Assembly (NCBI GenBank): GCA_029706075.1
Contig: JAINUG010000011.1
Span: 1,337,001 to 1,401,000 of the forward strand
Source of the DNA: Aldrovandia affinis
Lineage: Eukaryota > Chordata > Actinopteri > Notacanthiformes > Halosauridae
DNA length: 64,000 bases
Direction: 5' to 3'
In this document: positions 1 through 14,700 of the stretch, piece after piece
Position numbering within the stretch: the stretch's first letter is position 1
Layout: every line of letters begins with the position of its first letter
Made by a program: the position numbers and the translations under genes
Notes under the pieces: generated by a model
The model's input: only the letters and a program-made list of their open reading frames with translations
Told to the model about the DNA's origin: nothing
The model's database searches: none

Positions 1-2760
1 AATTAATTACCAGAAGGGCAGGAAAATAATTTTTCTGAGATAATGTCAGGTGTAGTCTGGCTTTTGGCTCTTTTTAATGAACACAAATGTTCATAAAAAA
101 CAAAACAAACAAAAAAAAAAAGATTACAAACAACCGGGACTGGAAAATTTGATGTGCTTTCAAATGTCTTCAGGCTTACAACTAGTCTCGCAAATAAAAC
201 ACTTTTTCAGTTCCATTTAACTCCTACAACTGTACTCCCTGCATTCAGAAACATCAGTGACACAGTGTAAATTTGATCAATTCACAGGGGGCAAGTGTGA
301 AAAGGCTGGGGAGATGTGCCTTAAATCAAAATGTACTCTTAATGAAGTATTGTTCACTGAAATTGTGTGGGAGTTGATTTTTCTTTTTCTGTCTGAGCAA
401 CAGCTGTTTCAACCCTAGTTACTTGGATTGCATGTAATCGCATTGTATTAAAGGATCGAACGTGATGGCTGAAAGGATCGAACGTGATGTTTGGGATGTG
501 GTTTAGTACCACTCCCGATGCAGGCCCCAGAATCTACATGCACTTTGTGGTGGATAACAATGTCCACAACATCAGGGCCCCGTTCTTTGTAGCTGGCTAA
601 CTGAGTAAACCGGATAACTGTCAGGATAACTTGACATAAGTCTGGCTTTTCCGTCCCTCCACGTAAGCGAAAAGTCTAACTAAGTTACAATGGCAACACA
701 CCCTTAATCTTGAACCTGGTCCATCGCACGCCAACTTGAAGTTAGCCGCATCTGTGCACAAAGGCTCACACCCCTACCCAATGAAAGCACTTGACGCACT
801 GCTCAACGATGGCGCCACCCTTCCTTAGAGACACCATCGCTCAAGGAGCAACATTTATACTGTATTGAAAATTGTAATACTTTAAAAATATATTCACAAA
901 TCTAAATTTACGGTCACAAAACCCTCTTTCAGATTTTTTATACAGTGTTTTAAGTATATATTTAAAGTACAGAATCCTTGAATAAAATTAGATCCCCCCA
1001 TGCCAAATTACTCTTAATGTACTGCTTTCAATAAATGTATCCATTTATGGAAAAATCGGAAACCGTGTACCCCACTGGCTTAAGTGTGAAAATGATTGTC
1101 CCGTTTGGATTTGTTTTGCGGTTTGGATTTATGTGATGGACAGTTTGCAACGAAAAATTAATTTCATTAACTTTCCGTCGGGAAAGAGTTGAGAGATCGT
1201 CAAGATCCTTCAAGTCATTCAGACGACTTTGTTTGAGCAATACAGATTCGGCCGGTCTGGCAAGGTATCATTTACATTGAAACCCTACTAAAGCCATACA
1301 TATCCCGTATTGGCGTTGCCGCGCTTTGACAGTGACACACAGACCCTCTGTATAGGGTTGCACTTTTTCGCTGGTGGCGCATTTCTCTTTCTCTACACAC
1401 AGCGCAGCATACAATGCAATTCTGTAGAAAAATGAGGTCAAAGCATGATAAAATAAAAATGTTTTCATGCAGCAAACGCCCAGTCCATGCCTCTCTTTCG
1501 ATACTATAATCATGCAAATTTGACTTCCATAAAACAATTTAGTCTTATGCATTGAACTTATTTGGGGGGTTTTATTTTTTGCTGTGATGATTGTTTTTTA
1601 CTCCTCGTAGCTCTCCATTAGTTCTTGCTCCACCTGGCTAAAAATAGCTAAAGAACATTGTTTCGGTAGGCAGCACTTCTCCGAACGGGCATGAGTGATT
1701 ATCCCGACTACCAAAGTCTGAATCGAGTTAGCGAGATAATTTTTGTCCGAATGTGCTGTCGAGAAATCGAGAGAACTCGATAATTCAATTCAGGCTAACT
1801 GAATAAGGCTAATGTTCAATTAGATTAGTTAAACCTCCCAAGTGGAACGTGCCCCATGACTGGGACTTGGGGGAAAAACTAACAATTTACTTTTTTTCCG
1901 ACCAGATAGAATCACAAATACCCACTTTTCCAAACTGATATTTCAGTGGTAGGGTGCTGGAACTTGGAATTAATTACATACTAAAACAATCCTTTATTTC
2001 CTTTCAGCTCTTATGGTTAAGAGGCATTGTTGAGACAGCCCTTAAGAATGAACCATTTTTCCATTCAGTCTTTCATGTTCCACATTTGCCACCCTGCAAT
2101 ACCGATGCTGTCCGACAGTGCAAAACTCAGCCAGTTCTCACACTGGTCAAGAGCGGCCTTGCATGCCACGTGAAAGCAGTGGTGCAACCATAGCAACGCA
2201 CGCAGGTGAACACAGTGACAGTTTCAGTGCAGAATGATCACAGATATCTACAAGAGAAAAATAAAGAGTGGAAATGGGACAGTGGTACTGTGCTCTGTGA
2301 GCTGGAGATGTTAGAGACTACTACGGGGGGAGTAGTGGTTGGGGGTAGCTGACTCGGCCACAGAGCCTCATTTTTCCAGAGGGGGTCCTTTGGCCCCTGT
2401 GTGTTCAGACTGGAGCATCTGCGTGAGTACGAATGCTTGTTGACAAATATACTGGGGAGCAGTCATGCAGTTCCAAGGTTTTGGGGAAGGGAACTTGCTC
2501 CTGAAAAGCCTCCACCATGAAGGTTTTCTGGGCCTCCCCAACTCCTACATGACAGAAGACATTCATCGTGTGGTCATTTAAATTGCTAAGAGAGAGTGAA
2601 ATGGAACGATCAAAAAACAAAGGCAAGGCAAGAGCTGGTGGTGGAGAACAGGGACCTTCTGGGGTCAGGGCACCCAGCTCATGCACAGAAAACAGCAGCA
2701 CGGCCAATCAGCCGGGCGGAGCAGTGAGGTGGGCGGGATGCGACACCCCTACATGGCTAC
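1..2760. other. Left flank: ANAPC5 last intron(s), no coding exon found
   Basis: AT-rich non-coding sequence. I searched the minus strand for the APC5 C-terminus (EAAIENLNEAK, YHTLGKTQERNR and a final NHL stop) and did not find it. The only structure seen is a short direct repeat at 452-491 (AAAGGATCGAACGTGATG twice, 4 bp apart). ORFs here lack any recognisable domain. Confidence 0.6.
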
Positions 2761-5700
2761 CTGGGTGCCTCTGCTTGTCGGACCGGGCCGCGTCCATGGC
2801 GATCTGGCACTTGGCGACCAGCAGCAGCGCGCGGCCCTTGTCGATGACGGCGCCGTGGGCCAGGATGGGCTCCATGGCCTCGTGCAGGATGTTCAGGGCC
2901 TGCTCCGGGATCCCCAGCATCAGCTGCAGCAGGAAAACAGACACAAAAACAAAAACACACGCTACACATTTACAGACTCATGGATGTACTTAACTTTGGC
3001 TCACAAATAAATGCAAGGGTATGTTTTTTCTCCACACGTACAGATTGGCAAATTAATTTTGGTGATCACTTAACTCACCAAACCGATTTTGTGAAGAGCA
3101 AAACTAGCACTTAATTAAATTTTTTTGTCAAAGTCGAGGACAAATGTGGATTGAATCCAGTCGCTGCATACCAAAAACTGACCATTACATTACAGTGCAT
3201 TGATTTAGTAAATGCTGTTATCTTACTGAATAAAGTGCAAAAGTGGATTCAAGCCGGTTCATAAGAGCAGCATCACTACAGAAAAATGATAACTAACACT
3301 CTTAAGCCTTCATAAAGCACATGATCAGTTTTGAAGTGTCTCCCAAGTAATATTCTACATAACACTGAATGTGCCCCCTTTTTTGTCACCGGTGCTTTGT
3401 TCTCACCAGCAGTCAGCCTCTAGGCCTTGCAAAAACAGTATCTTGCAGAAACATGCGCCCCCTTTCATTTTGTGTGGATGAATGCAAGGCCACACTCCCA
3501 TTACTCCTGCCCAGCTAATCAAAAGCCATTCAGTGGAGGCTTTTCACTGCGGCTCCAGCAGGTTTATCCTCAGCTAATTACTTCGAGTGCCGAGGACAGA
3601 GTGGGCACAGCTCGTGCTCCACACGCAGCCTCACAGCAGAAGACACCGGATTAGATTACTAGGGCTGTGACTCAAAGAGCCTGAGGTCTGCTGGTGGAGG
3701 GCGGGGAGGACTCACCTGGGAGAAAGCCAGGTGCAGGATGGTCTCGGAGGCCAGGGACTGCAGGTGGTGCTGTCGGGCCAATGCCAGGGCCTGGAGGAGG
3801 AGGGGGAGCGCCGTTGCGAAGCCCGACGACTCCCAGTGGAGCTCCGCCGTTGACAGCATCACCCTACGGGACAAAGACCGTGCGAGCGATAAACCAAACA
3901 CTGGGACCTACGGGCGGGGAGGGGCGGCAATCTGCCATGTTCCTCGCTCCGTGCCCCTGATGACACCAAACCTCAGGCACGGGGAGCGAATCAGAGTGCA
4001 TCGCTGGCCAGCGACTGTTCCCTGTGGCCTTTTGACTGCGCTTTGCTGACCTCACAGGTCTTCTGTGTCAGTTTAGACAGCTGTTCTCATGTGGCCAGTC
4101 TGTTCCTAACGCCCAGGAGAGAGTGAGTAAAGCGTACCGGGCTGAGGGATTCAGTCTTACCGTATGATCATCTCCGTGCACTTGGTCTTCTCGCAGTGCT
4201 GTTGCAGCTGCTGCAGGACTTTGTACGCCTCTGTCGTCTGGTTCTGGGCCTTCAGCACCAGTGCCTTCCTGCCCGACAGCACATGGGAATCATACACCAT
4301 CAGCTAATATGGCAGGAGCACTTAAAACCTCTCTTTACCTCCTTTAAAAAAATTACAATAAAAATGTTCTCCCAATTTTCTGTCTTTTATAAATGCCCAA
4401 GCCTATTTGTGAGCCCATCACAGCAACATCCTCCGTCTCACAGATGAGTGGTAAAATGTGCGTAGCCAACCGCTGCTTCTTTTCACTCTGCAGTCCACCA
4501 GCTGAGTTGCACCGCAGTACTGCCCGATTAACGCAGCTGGCGCAGGCAAACTGTGCCCGATTGACCAGAGGAGTCGCTGTTGCATGAATTAGGAGGGAGA
4601 AACCGCGCCAAATGAAATGCACCCACATTCTATTGCACTGGAATGGCTAGGATTTCATTCCTCCCCGTGAGGGGCATAACTGCACAAAGAGCTGACGTCT
4701 TAGCCTGACACACCACACAGCAGCCCCCCCCCGAAACACTGATCGAACATGGACTCTCACCTGTACAAACCTTCGGTTTGGTTTAGGGCAGCAATGGCTG
4801 TGACATGGGGCTCTGCCAGGTGGTATTTCCCATCATTCATTGCTCTCTCAAATTGGATCTTCAGGTCACACAGCATCCAGAGCTAGGGCACAGAGAAAAG
4901 CACCACTGGTCATGCACAGGGAAATGGCAGCTGACCAATGCACAGGAAGAGAGAAGCAGGCGGGATGCAATGCGACTCCATGGTTACCTGCCAAAACACT
5001 GTGACCCTGCAGCTCCACTCATTAAAAAGGTCAATATTTACTGTAATGACCATTATTGATGTTGGTTTTCATTATGATTAGAGCAATTATTATTACAGAA
5101 AAATTTACCAAACAACCCTTTTCCTAACTATTTCCTTCCAAAATCCTGGGGCGCCTTATAATCTGGAAAATAAGGTACTTGTAGGGGAGAGACACTGTAA
5201 TGCACCGTCACAGCCTCTTCAATTTCAATGGAACTAAACCAATAGCACTGGGGAAGTAAGGTGGATAGAAGTGCACCGTTTGGTCGGCTGGCTAATTGGC
5301 TATGCGGTACTCACCTTTGCATGCTGGGTGTGAGGAGGAAACTGCTCCTTCAGGTGTTTCAAGATCTCGGAGGACGCACCGAACAGGCCCTGAAAAGGAG
5401 ACCAGTTCCGGCACACACAGTCAGGATGAGACAGAGGAGACGGGTACCCTGGCCCAGGAAAGACTGAAGTGACACACGGGACTGCAGGGGATGATGGGAT
5501 ACCTGCTCAGCATGCAGCTCTGCCAGGTGGCACAAGGCCACAGCGAAGGCCTCTGTGTTGTTCTGCTGGACCCCAAAATTGACTGACTCCAAGCTGTTCA
5601 TGTTGAGGAGCAGCTGAGCCTGCTGTTGGGCCATGGTGCTGAAAAACAGGTCACGTGACATTGCCTCATAGACAGAGTGCATCGCTAAAGGCCCCTTTTT

Positions 5701-8700
5701 TATCAATTGAAAAAATATATTAATAATCACAGTTTGGTTTTTTATATATATATATATATAAATAAATAATCAACAAACCTGGGGTCACCAGTAACCCAGT
5801 GCCGAGTAAGCGGTTAGAATAAAGTGCTAAACCTCACCAACCAAGACTAACTCCAGACCTCTGTCCAAATTGGTGCTGTTGATACTGGTACTGTTGGCCC
5901 TAGGCCAACATAAAGGAAAAGCAAAATGATGCCCGACAAATAAACAAGATGGGAGAGGAGGGGCACCTCACCTCTTGCCGTACATCCTCCAAATGGACGT
6001 GGTCTGGGCCAGGCTGATGTCGATAAGCTCAGACAGGCTGTGTTTCCAGTGCAGGATGTCTGTATCCTTCAGTGCGTCCATCAACTTGTTGGCCGTCTTG
6101 CCGCCTATCGCTCCCTGCTGCACCAGAGACTGAATCCCTAAAGAGGCCAGGTACTGAAACAGAGATGGGGGGGGGGGGGATTAGGATGGTCCAAAAACCA
6201 TCAAACAGAAATACAGTTGATCTTATAAAAAAATGGTGAAATACATTTTCAACGACTGATCCTACAGACAGGGCAATATGGCTGCAGCTTACGGGGAGAC
6301 AGAAGTGGGCGGCCATTTTCACAGAGTCCTCGGTCAGCACCGAGCTGTCTGATCCCTTCATCTGCTCAAGTGTGTACAGCCAGCTCTGGAACAGCAACCA
6401 CAACAAATGCATGCATGCACACATATTTTACAAACCAAACACATGAGACGGCAATGGCAGTCCATCTAAAACAGGCCTCCCGCGTGGTCCAGTGGTTACA
6501 ACATTCGACACTGGCCACGGCAACCGGGGTTCGATTCCCCGTCGCGGAGTGCCACCAAGGGGCGGAGATTGGCTGTCCACCCCAGGGAGGGGGGAGGGAA
6601 GCCGACAGGATGTTCGCTGCGCACAGGAGTGGCTCTTTACAGGAGTACCAGGTTACGGTCGACGGCCTGGTGAGTGCTGTCACGGAGGAGACGATACTTC
6701 GCCTTCATCACTACCGGTCACAGGGCTACGGCAGCGAATTCACATTAGGGGGGGGATTGACTGGAAAATAGTGAGTGTAATTGGCTACCAAATTTGGAGA
6801 AAAAAGGGCGAAAAATCTGAAACAAATTCCATAGAAAAGCAGGCTTTGTCTCTTACCAGACAGTGCTGGAGACACACGTGGTCGTTGGACTCCTGGGCGA
6901 TGCGTATGGCTTCCTGCAGAGCCAGGTCAGCCAGGTGACTGGAGAGCACATTACAGAATTATGAGATTCTACTAGTTGTTAATAATACTGCCAAACAATA
7001 AAGAGAAGATATTGCACTCACACCCGGATAACTTTTGGGCAAAGCAATGTCAACCTGCACACAAAAATATAAAGTTACTTATTTCCCAATTCAACTATTT
7101 TCACATTTACTGTTAAGGTGTATATTTTGATGAACTGACACACTTGCATCAATTTATTCCATAAAATATGTGTTATTACCATTGAATCCATCATTGAGAG
7201 GGAACAAAAAATAGGGTTTTACAGGTTGCCGATTTCCATTACTTTAGGAAATGGTTTAGAATTTTTACAGTACTTGTGTATTATTATTTGTTTTATATTT
7301 GAGACGTCAATAATACAACGTGGAAAGAATCCAGAAAAATCAAGCTACAGTACATTATTGATCAGGCGTATGAAGATGGGGTCCTGACTGGGATAGCCAA
7401 TGTCACGTCCATAACATTTTTAATGAAAGGTTTCTGTAAAAGATGCATTTTACATCAGATCTGATGAACCATGTACTTCCAAGCTAATATAACATGATCA
7501 TAATAAACAAATCCATAAGCTATACTGTGCATAAAATGAAAACGTGCTGATTCCAACTATTCTAAGTCCAAATCCATACGAAAAACAGGTACTTGCATGG
7601 TGCTGTGGACAATTAAACTACCTAGGAATCTAATACCACTCGGAAAACGCTCTTCCCTACTAAAATGCTGATTTTATGCTCCCCTGGAGAGAAGAAAATA
7701 ACGAATTACATACATATTTATAAATGAAGCGGTCTCATAATAGAGTCAAAATATATGAGTCTGGAACACTAATGGCTTGCTGACCGCCACTAGCTTTGCT
7801 TAAATAAGTCAGGGTCATGTGTAAATTAGGTTAATAAAGCATTCCGACTAGTTCACATACACCTGTGCTTAAAAAAATAAGGTCTTAAATTTCTTTTCTT
7901 TTTTTTTACATTTAAAAATAAATAACAAATCTGAAAGTCAGTGCAAGGTTGGTTTCCTGCTGCAGGGATTCCCAAACCTTTTTAACTGCCTAACCTTTTC
8001 AATATCAACTATGTTCTGTGTACCCTTACCAAAACAATGCGCCCAATTTCCTCCCTGCTCATACATTTTTGCAGTAATAATCGCCTATATAATAACCATG
8101 ATATTGGCCTCACAATTACCAACCATTATGCAATGTATGAATCATTTCAATCTTCATAGTATTATCCTGCACCTTTCTCATGCTGGCATACATTTGGTCG
8201 TTTAGCTACAGCTTCTTAATTGCTTGCTTCCACTGTACCAAGTTACTTTGCATTGCACCATCCATAGGCTACATATTCCACACTACTAATGGAGAATTCC
8301 GTCTTCATGGATGAAGCTGCCAAGCAGCCTGGAAATCTCCAGCTGTCGTTCAGCTAGGTAATTTTGGTGGTTAGCAGAATAAAATGTCTTCTTGTATGGC
8401 ATCGCCATAAATATACATATCTCCTCATAGTAGCCTCATGATTGTCCCTGGGATCGCGCCTCACATTTTGAATCGGTGGGTTTTTTATATTACCGGCATC
8501 CGATTTTATTCATGTGTCCATTTTGCGACATTTGCATTCTCCTACTTTGTCCAGCTATGTGAGCCATGCTCTTACTGGAATAATAGGCTTATTAGTGATT
8601 ATTAACCTTAAATTGGTTATTGTAAATTATAGCAAGGGGCGATATATATGGTCATTGGATGTACATATGCTCAGACCAAAGGCAAGATTTCTGCCTCCTT

Positions 8701-11700
8701 TTGTTAAAGTTCAGGAATCACTATTGCACTCACGATTATGATATGGATACCGATAATCACACAATGCATATCCGTTTGCACAAGCAGTCTTGAGTAGCCT
8801 TATTCACCACAGTCGTATGATTCTCCTCAGGGATACAGTGACAGCTTTCTGTCACTTTCCAACATTACACTTACAGTATATTAACATGGGCTACTCTCAG
8901 TTTAAAAAAAGGTTTACAATGATTTTTGGGCAATGATTCTTTCATTAACGAATGGACATTTCAGACGCTGTCACGTTGAATTTTTATTTTGTTTTAAACT
9001 ACAAGACTCAAGTGTCATCTTGAAGTACATTGATCTTCCCAATGTATACAAGAAAAATACTCAGTAACATTGTCTTGCATATATTCACTGCTCTTTCAGA
9101 GTGAAGTTTACCTGGGGGTGTGGGGTGTGAAGTAGACGCGAAGAGAAGAGATGCCCGCACACTGTATTAAAGGCTACCAAACAGGCTCCCGTAGCAGTCA
9201 TACCTGACGAAGACCATCACAGGCCGTTTGCACTATTAAACCCATTTTGGATTATATAACACGGTGTGCGGACATCTCTTCTCTCTGAAACATTTATGGG
9301 ATGATACTGACTAGTGGCCGAAGCGGCAGTGCAGGGCCGCCAGGTTGAGGGCGGCGTAGCGCAGGCTGCGCCCGTAGCCCTCGTCGCCATTGCTCTTCCC
9401 CTCGGCTCCGGTCAGGATGAGCCGGTCGAAGTAGTGCAGGAGGCTGTGCGTGGAGATGAAGATGTCCTGCACCCGCATGCTGTTCAGGTAGCTCAGGTAA
9501 TGCTGCGGCGACAAACACGACACACACACACACACACACACATTGTGGGCTTCCGCATTGTGAGCTTTTCCCCTTCTGCTCACAAAGTAAAAAGGGGTGC
9601 ACAGAGCAGTATTTATGAAAGAATTACAACTATACCAACAATGTGAGCACTTATTATCTTTACTGCTATGTCTACCACAGTAGAAGGGTTCTAAAAAACA
9701 ATGTTTCAAAACAATGCAGGGAATTATTCTTTATTTATTTGGGGCAAATATCAGTTATCACTGAAATGATCTTCTGAATAACATTCAAAATCTTAACCAG
9801 TCTTTGAAAATTGCATTCCCCTTTTTCTCCATTCCCAAATTTGGGATGCACGATCGAAACTGTAAGCCCGCACCATCTCTGCAACACCCTCTGTCAATTT
9901 AGGATGGCTCAGATGAGCATGCAGTGAGCCGCTGCCTATATTCATTCTCTGGCCCACCAGGGCTGCGCAGGCATTGTGCTAGACTGCAGAGCTTATGCAG
10001 CTGGAGCATTCAGGCACCTGATCCACCAGAATCACGGTTGGACCCCCAGCCACAGTCAGTACTGGCATGGTCAGAATTTGGCCTTACTGCACCACTAGCC
10101 AGTGCTTCAACTCAATATACCTTCTGAGAGCCCCAATCATAGGCTGTTACTTAACAATAAGAAATAAATGACAACAATGACAAAATACAGAGTTAGAACT
10201 GCCCTTCATGTCTGCTACGGCTAACCCTGACTGAGCAGAGCTAATGAAAAGGCATCTATGACATTTACAGCACTAGCTCGATATGAAGCACCAGCCTGCT
10301 CACTGCGTCCCGATACATACCACAGTTGTACCCTCTGTGAAGGGCATTCTGGGTTGAAAAATTGAAGGAACAATGACGCGCATTAAGATGCTGACAAACT
10401 GCAGCTCCGCCAGGGCTATCATTACAGGCCTGTCCCTGCCCAACAAGGGCACATGGAAAGGGTGAGCACAAGCACAAGCCAGATTGAGATCTTTGTAAAT
10501 GTGGGATGGGTCTCTACACATCCATCTCCTCTGAGGTCGCTCATAACATCTCAATCCTTCTGGACCGTTGGTGCGTCTAGGGCGTTTCTGAAACATGCAA
10601 GCATTGACGGGCGAGGGACAGAGTACGTTACCGCTTCGGTAAAATCGGGGTTGAACTTCAGCATGTTGTTCAGCTCCTCTTGCAGTGCTGCCGGCTTAAG
10701 GGCTTTGTTCTCGTCGTTTTTCAGAAGGTACGCCTGGAGACAGGACACAGGGTTACCGTACACCGTTCAACGTCATTCTGAAATCACCAGAGGCTGCCTT
10801 AAGTGCGTTAGTCGGGACACAAAACGACTGTTTACGAGCAAACTTCTGTTATTTCTCAGATAAAACATCCACACGACAAGTTAAACGTTACCTCTGCCCA
10901 CAATGTAATTCATGATACAACAGTGCTGTTGGCGCTAAAACAGAAACGTTTACACTAACCTGTCGAGCAAGAAAATACTCAGCTTGCTTCTGAGAGAGAG
11001 GTCCTCTGCTTGGGGCATCCTCATTACTGCAAACAAAACCACAAATTGTGCATTGAAATGTAAGGCATTCATTGGAGGGATGGGAATGCGAGGCTTCCGG
11101 AGTACAAAAATGGGTGGAACTACAGCATAATGCGTTATTGATGAATGACTGATTTACACCAATCATAGAAGTTTTGTACTTTACATTCATTTGGCAGACA
11201 CTGTTATCCATAGCGACTTACAGTGTAAGAGAGCATAAATGCATCCACGAGAGTAATATGAGCACAATGACAGAGACTAGGCTTAAAAGTAGTCCCAGGC
11301 CAGCGTGTGCGTGCATCATCACTAAAACACTACCTTAGGTAAGCTAAGCCAATCCTAGAACTAGATGAAAGATGGAAGGGCGACCACGTAGGGAAGGGAC
11401 ATCCAGTCGCCTTAAGTTTGTGGAACCGAGTGACCTGGCTGGCGTGTGCGGTTTGAAGACATTAAAACAGCCACAGCATACAGTGGGCACTGGCTGGTTT
11501 CAAATCCACAACCTTCAGATTACTGCACAGCGATTTCACTTTGATTGCCACGGGGGAAGGTATGGTAACAAACTTTTTTTGATTGCTTCATAGAAAGAAA
11601 ACAACGGGCAGCACACTGCAGCTCCACTCATTATGGTGCCTCATGAAACCACGCTCCTCCACCACAGCCGAAGCATCGCAAAACACAATGGTATGTTGGG

Positions 11701-14700
11701 AAACGTGAGAAGGATTAAGTACAGTAGCTCAGAGTCGCAAAGCGGCGCACTGTCCAGCTCCTCTTTCTCCATCTTTCCCTCCATGGTGTCCTCTGTGTTG
11801 GTCAGCTCCATGTCAGTGTCCTCTGTGGCTGCAGCAGGGAGGCTGGACTTGCCATCAGCGCCCGGGAGGTAATGACCATGGTAGTAGCGCTGCAGAGCTG
11901 TATAGAGCTTGTACACCTGACTGAAGGAGAGCTTGTTGTAGGCCAGGAGCATGTGTCTCATAAACAGACCTTGGGTAAAAATAGAACGCACGGACATCAG
12001 CCTCACCCAAGCCAATAAATATGAAATGCCTCTTACATCTCTTACACACTCTGTGAGCACTCTTTATTGATCAAGGCAAGCATGTGCAATCTGTAGGGTT
12101 TCTCTACTCACCTACAACACTGTTTTTGTAAGCCTCTGAATCAAGATCACTGAAGGGGCTTGGGAGAGTGTCGAAGAAGGACTCCATGTCCTTTAGCTCC
12201 CTACCCGCCATCACATGCAGCCTTCAAAATAAGTGAACATTTTCATACCTTTCACACATTTTCACACTCTATTCTTGACTTTAACTTTTAGACAGAGTGA
12301 AATCTTAGTGTTTGTGTGTGTGTGTATGTGTGTACGAACAGAACACAATACAAGGTATCCATAACACAAAACATGGCCCAAAAAAACCCCACATTCTGCA
12401 ACAACCTGTTGACTGGCAATCCATATGCAGTGGAGCTCAATGAGTACTTGCACGCTCGAGCCAAAGTACAGGTGATCAATTAGTTCTAGGTTACTGGGGG
12501 ACCCTGTTCCATTGAGCAATCAACTTCATAGGGCTCGGGTCCTGTGTTTGGGGGCAGTGGGGCCTCCGATTTTCAGAGCTGATGTTTATTGAATGATTGC
12601 ATATTGATTTGAAGCATTTAGCAGACGCTCTTATCCAGAGCGACTTACACAGTTTACATTTCTTTACATACAATCCATTTATACAGCTGGATATTTTACT
12701 GAAGCAATTCAGGTTAAGTACCTTGCTCAAGGGTAAAACAGCAGTGCCCCACTGAACTGAACTGAACCTGCAACCTCTGAGTTGCAAGCCCAGCTCCCTA
12801 ACCATTACACTACACTGCCAGCCCAATCACACAATTGGAGTTGCTGCAGGTGTTTAGAGGGGAGGGGGGGAGGGGGAGGGGTGGTAGAAAGACCCAATCA
12901 AACTTCACCCTGCAGTTGTCAACACACAATTTTAAGTCCCATGCCAGGGACTCAAAGCAGTGAGTTTATGGACTTGTGTTCCGGCTGCACATGATTCTGC
13001 GCTGACTCGCTGATCTTTGGGTCTGGATCTTATTATGCACAAGTCTGGTTTTACCCCCAAATCAACGGGTTTGTGAAAAATGAATGGCAGAATATGTAAA
13101 CATGCATGTAAATATGTAATGGCAATCATGTAGACTATTTTAGGGAATAAAATCACAGGCATCTGGTAACACTGATCTGTATAGATGGAGTAGAGATAGT
13201 GATAACTGTTTGAAAGCAGAACGATGACAAGATCAGTGAATTTGCACACAATTCTGCCCTGCTTGACGCTCTAAAAACACAAGCCGAGTGTTTGCTGGTA
13301 CCACGCCAATCACACATACCTTATCTTTATGGCATAGGCCGTTTTGGGACAGCATTCATCGACAGTCTTCAAGAGCTGACCAAGACTCAAGTCTGGACCC
13401 TGTTGAAACATGAAATGCAAGCTACGTGTAGAATACGGGATCAAATCAGAAATACATTCTTCAAAAAAATAAAATAATGATAAGTAACTAGCAGAACAAT
13501 ACTTTCAATAGTTTACGGGTCAACGTGATAACGTTTAGCCTTTACTGTTATAATAATGAAACCTAATGAGATAGGAATCAAGCTGGGTAAAATATTAAGA
13601 ATTATGTTTATAATGAAGTGTCGATAAGTGTTACCAACGTCACTGTAATATCATGAATGCTGCTACTCTGACTCTAATACTATATGACCTGTGGACTGCC
13701 GGTCTTGAACATGCACTTCTCGAATACGTTTACCACATCCTGCACTTTAATACTTTACTGCACTATATTGTTGTCTATTGTTTGTGTATGTGAATTGAGC
13801 GCTCCCTAACGAGCTATACAGAAGATTAATTCCACCAATCTTTGTTGTGTGGCAATAAAGTAACAACCAGTAACTGTCAAAATAAAGAGAACACCAACAT
13901 AAAGTGTTCGGCCACCACAAGCCACCAGAACAACTCAATGGACCATAGCATAGATTCTACAAGTCTCTGGAACTCAGTGGGGGGGGATGCAACACCATTT
14001 CTCAACAAGAATTTCCATTATTTGGGGTTTTGTTGATGGTGGTGGAAAACGATGTCTCAAGCACACCTCCAGAATCTCCCATAAGTGTTCGATTGGGTTA
14101 AAAAAGGGGAGCCCAAGTCCGGTCCTCGAGATCTACTGGGTGTGCAGGCTGTTGTTCCAGCCCTTCAACAACACACTTGGTATTATTACCCCCTTCGCTA
14201 ACACACCTGATTAATTCATCAACTGCTCATCAAGGTAATAAATAACCAAAATCAGGTGCGTTACTGCTGGACTGGAACAAAAGCCTGCACAATGATCTTA
14301 AGGACTGAACTTAGGTACCCCTGGGTTAATATCTCGTAACTGAAACAGGAATGGCATATTGTTTACATCGTTTTCATGCTCATCAAACCCTTCAGTGACC
14401 ATTTATGCCCTGTGGATGGGGGCATTGTCATCCTGGAAGAAACCATTCCCATCAGGGTAAGAAATGCTTCACCATAAGATTGCTTTGTATTTATTAGTGT
14501 TTACCCTACACTCTAAGGGGTTGAGTGGACCTAAAAACCATGCCAAGAAAATGCACCCCACACGATAACCAAGCTGACAGAACCATTAACGGTGGGAAAC
14601 AAGCACTCGGGCCTGATGGTTTTTTCTGGCGTACGCCACACATGCACTCAACTGCTTGTTGCAAACAGCATGAATGCATTTTTAGGTGTAATAAGGGGTT

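Noticed and set aside
2405..2707. 100-aa minus-strand ORF near the ANAPC5 last exon
   Set aside because: It does not match the APC5 C-terminus, has no splice phase link to exon 16 and looks like chance.
6484..6545. Possible functional tRNA gene
   Set aside because: A and B boxes are present, but the sequence continues into a SINE body, and two relatives share the same tail.
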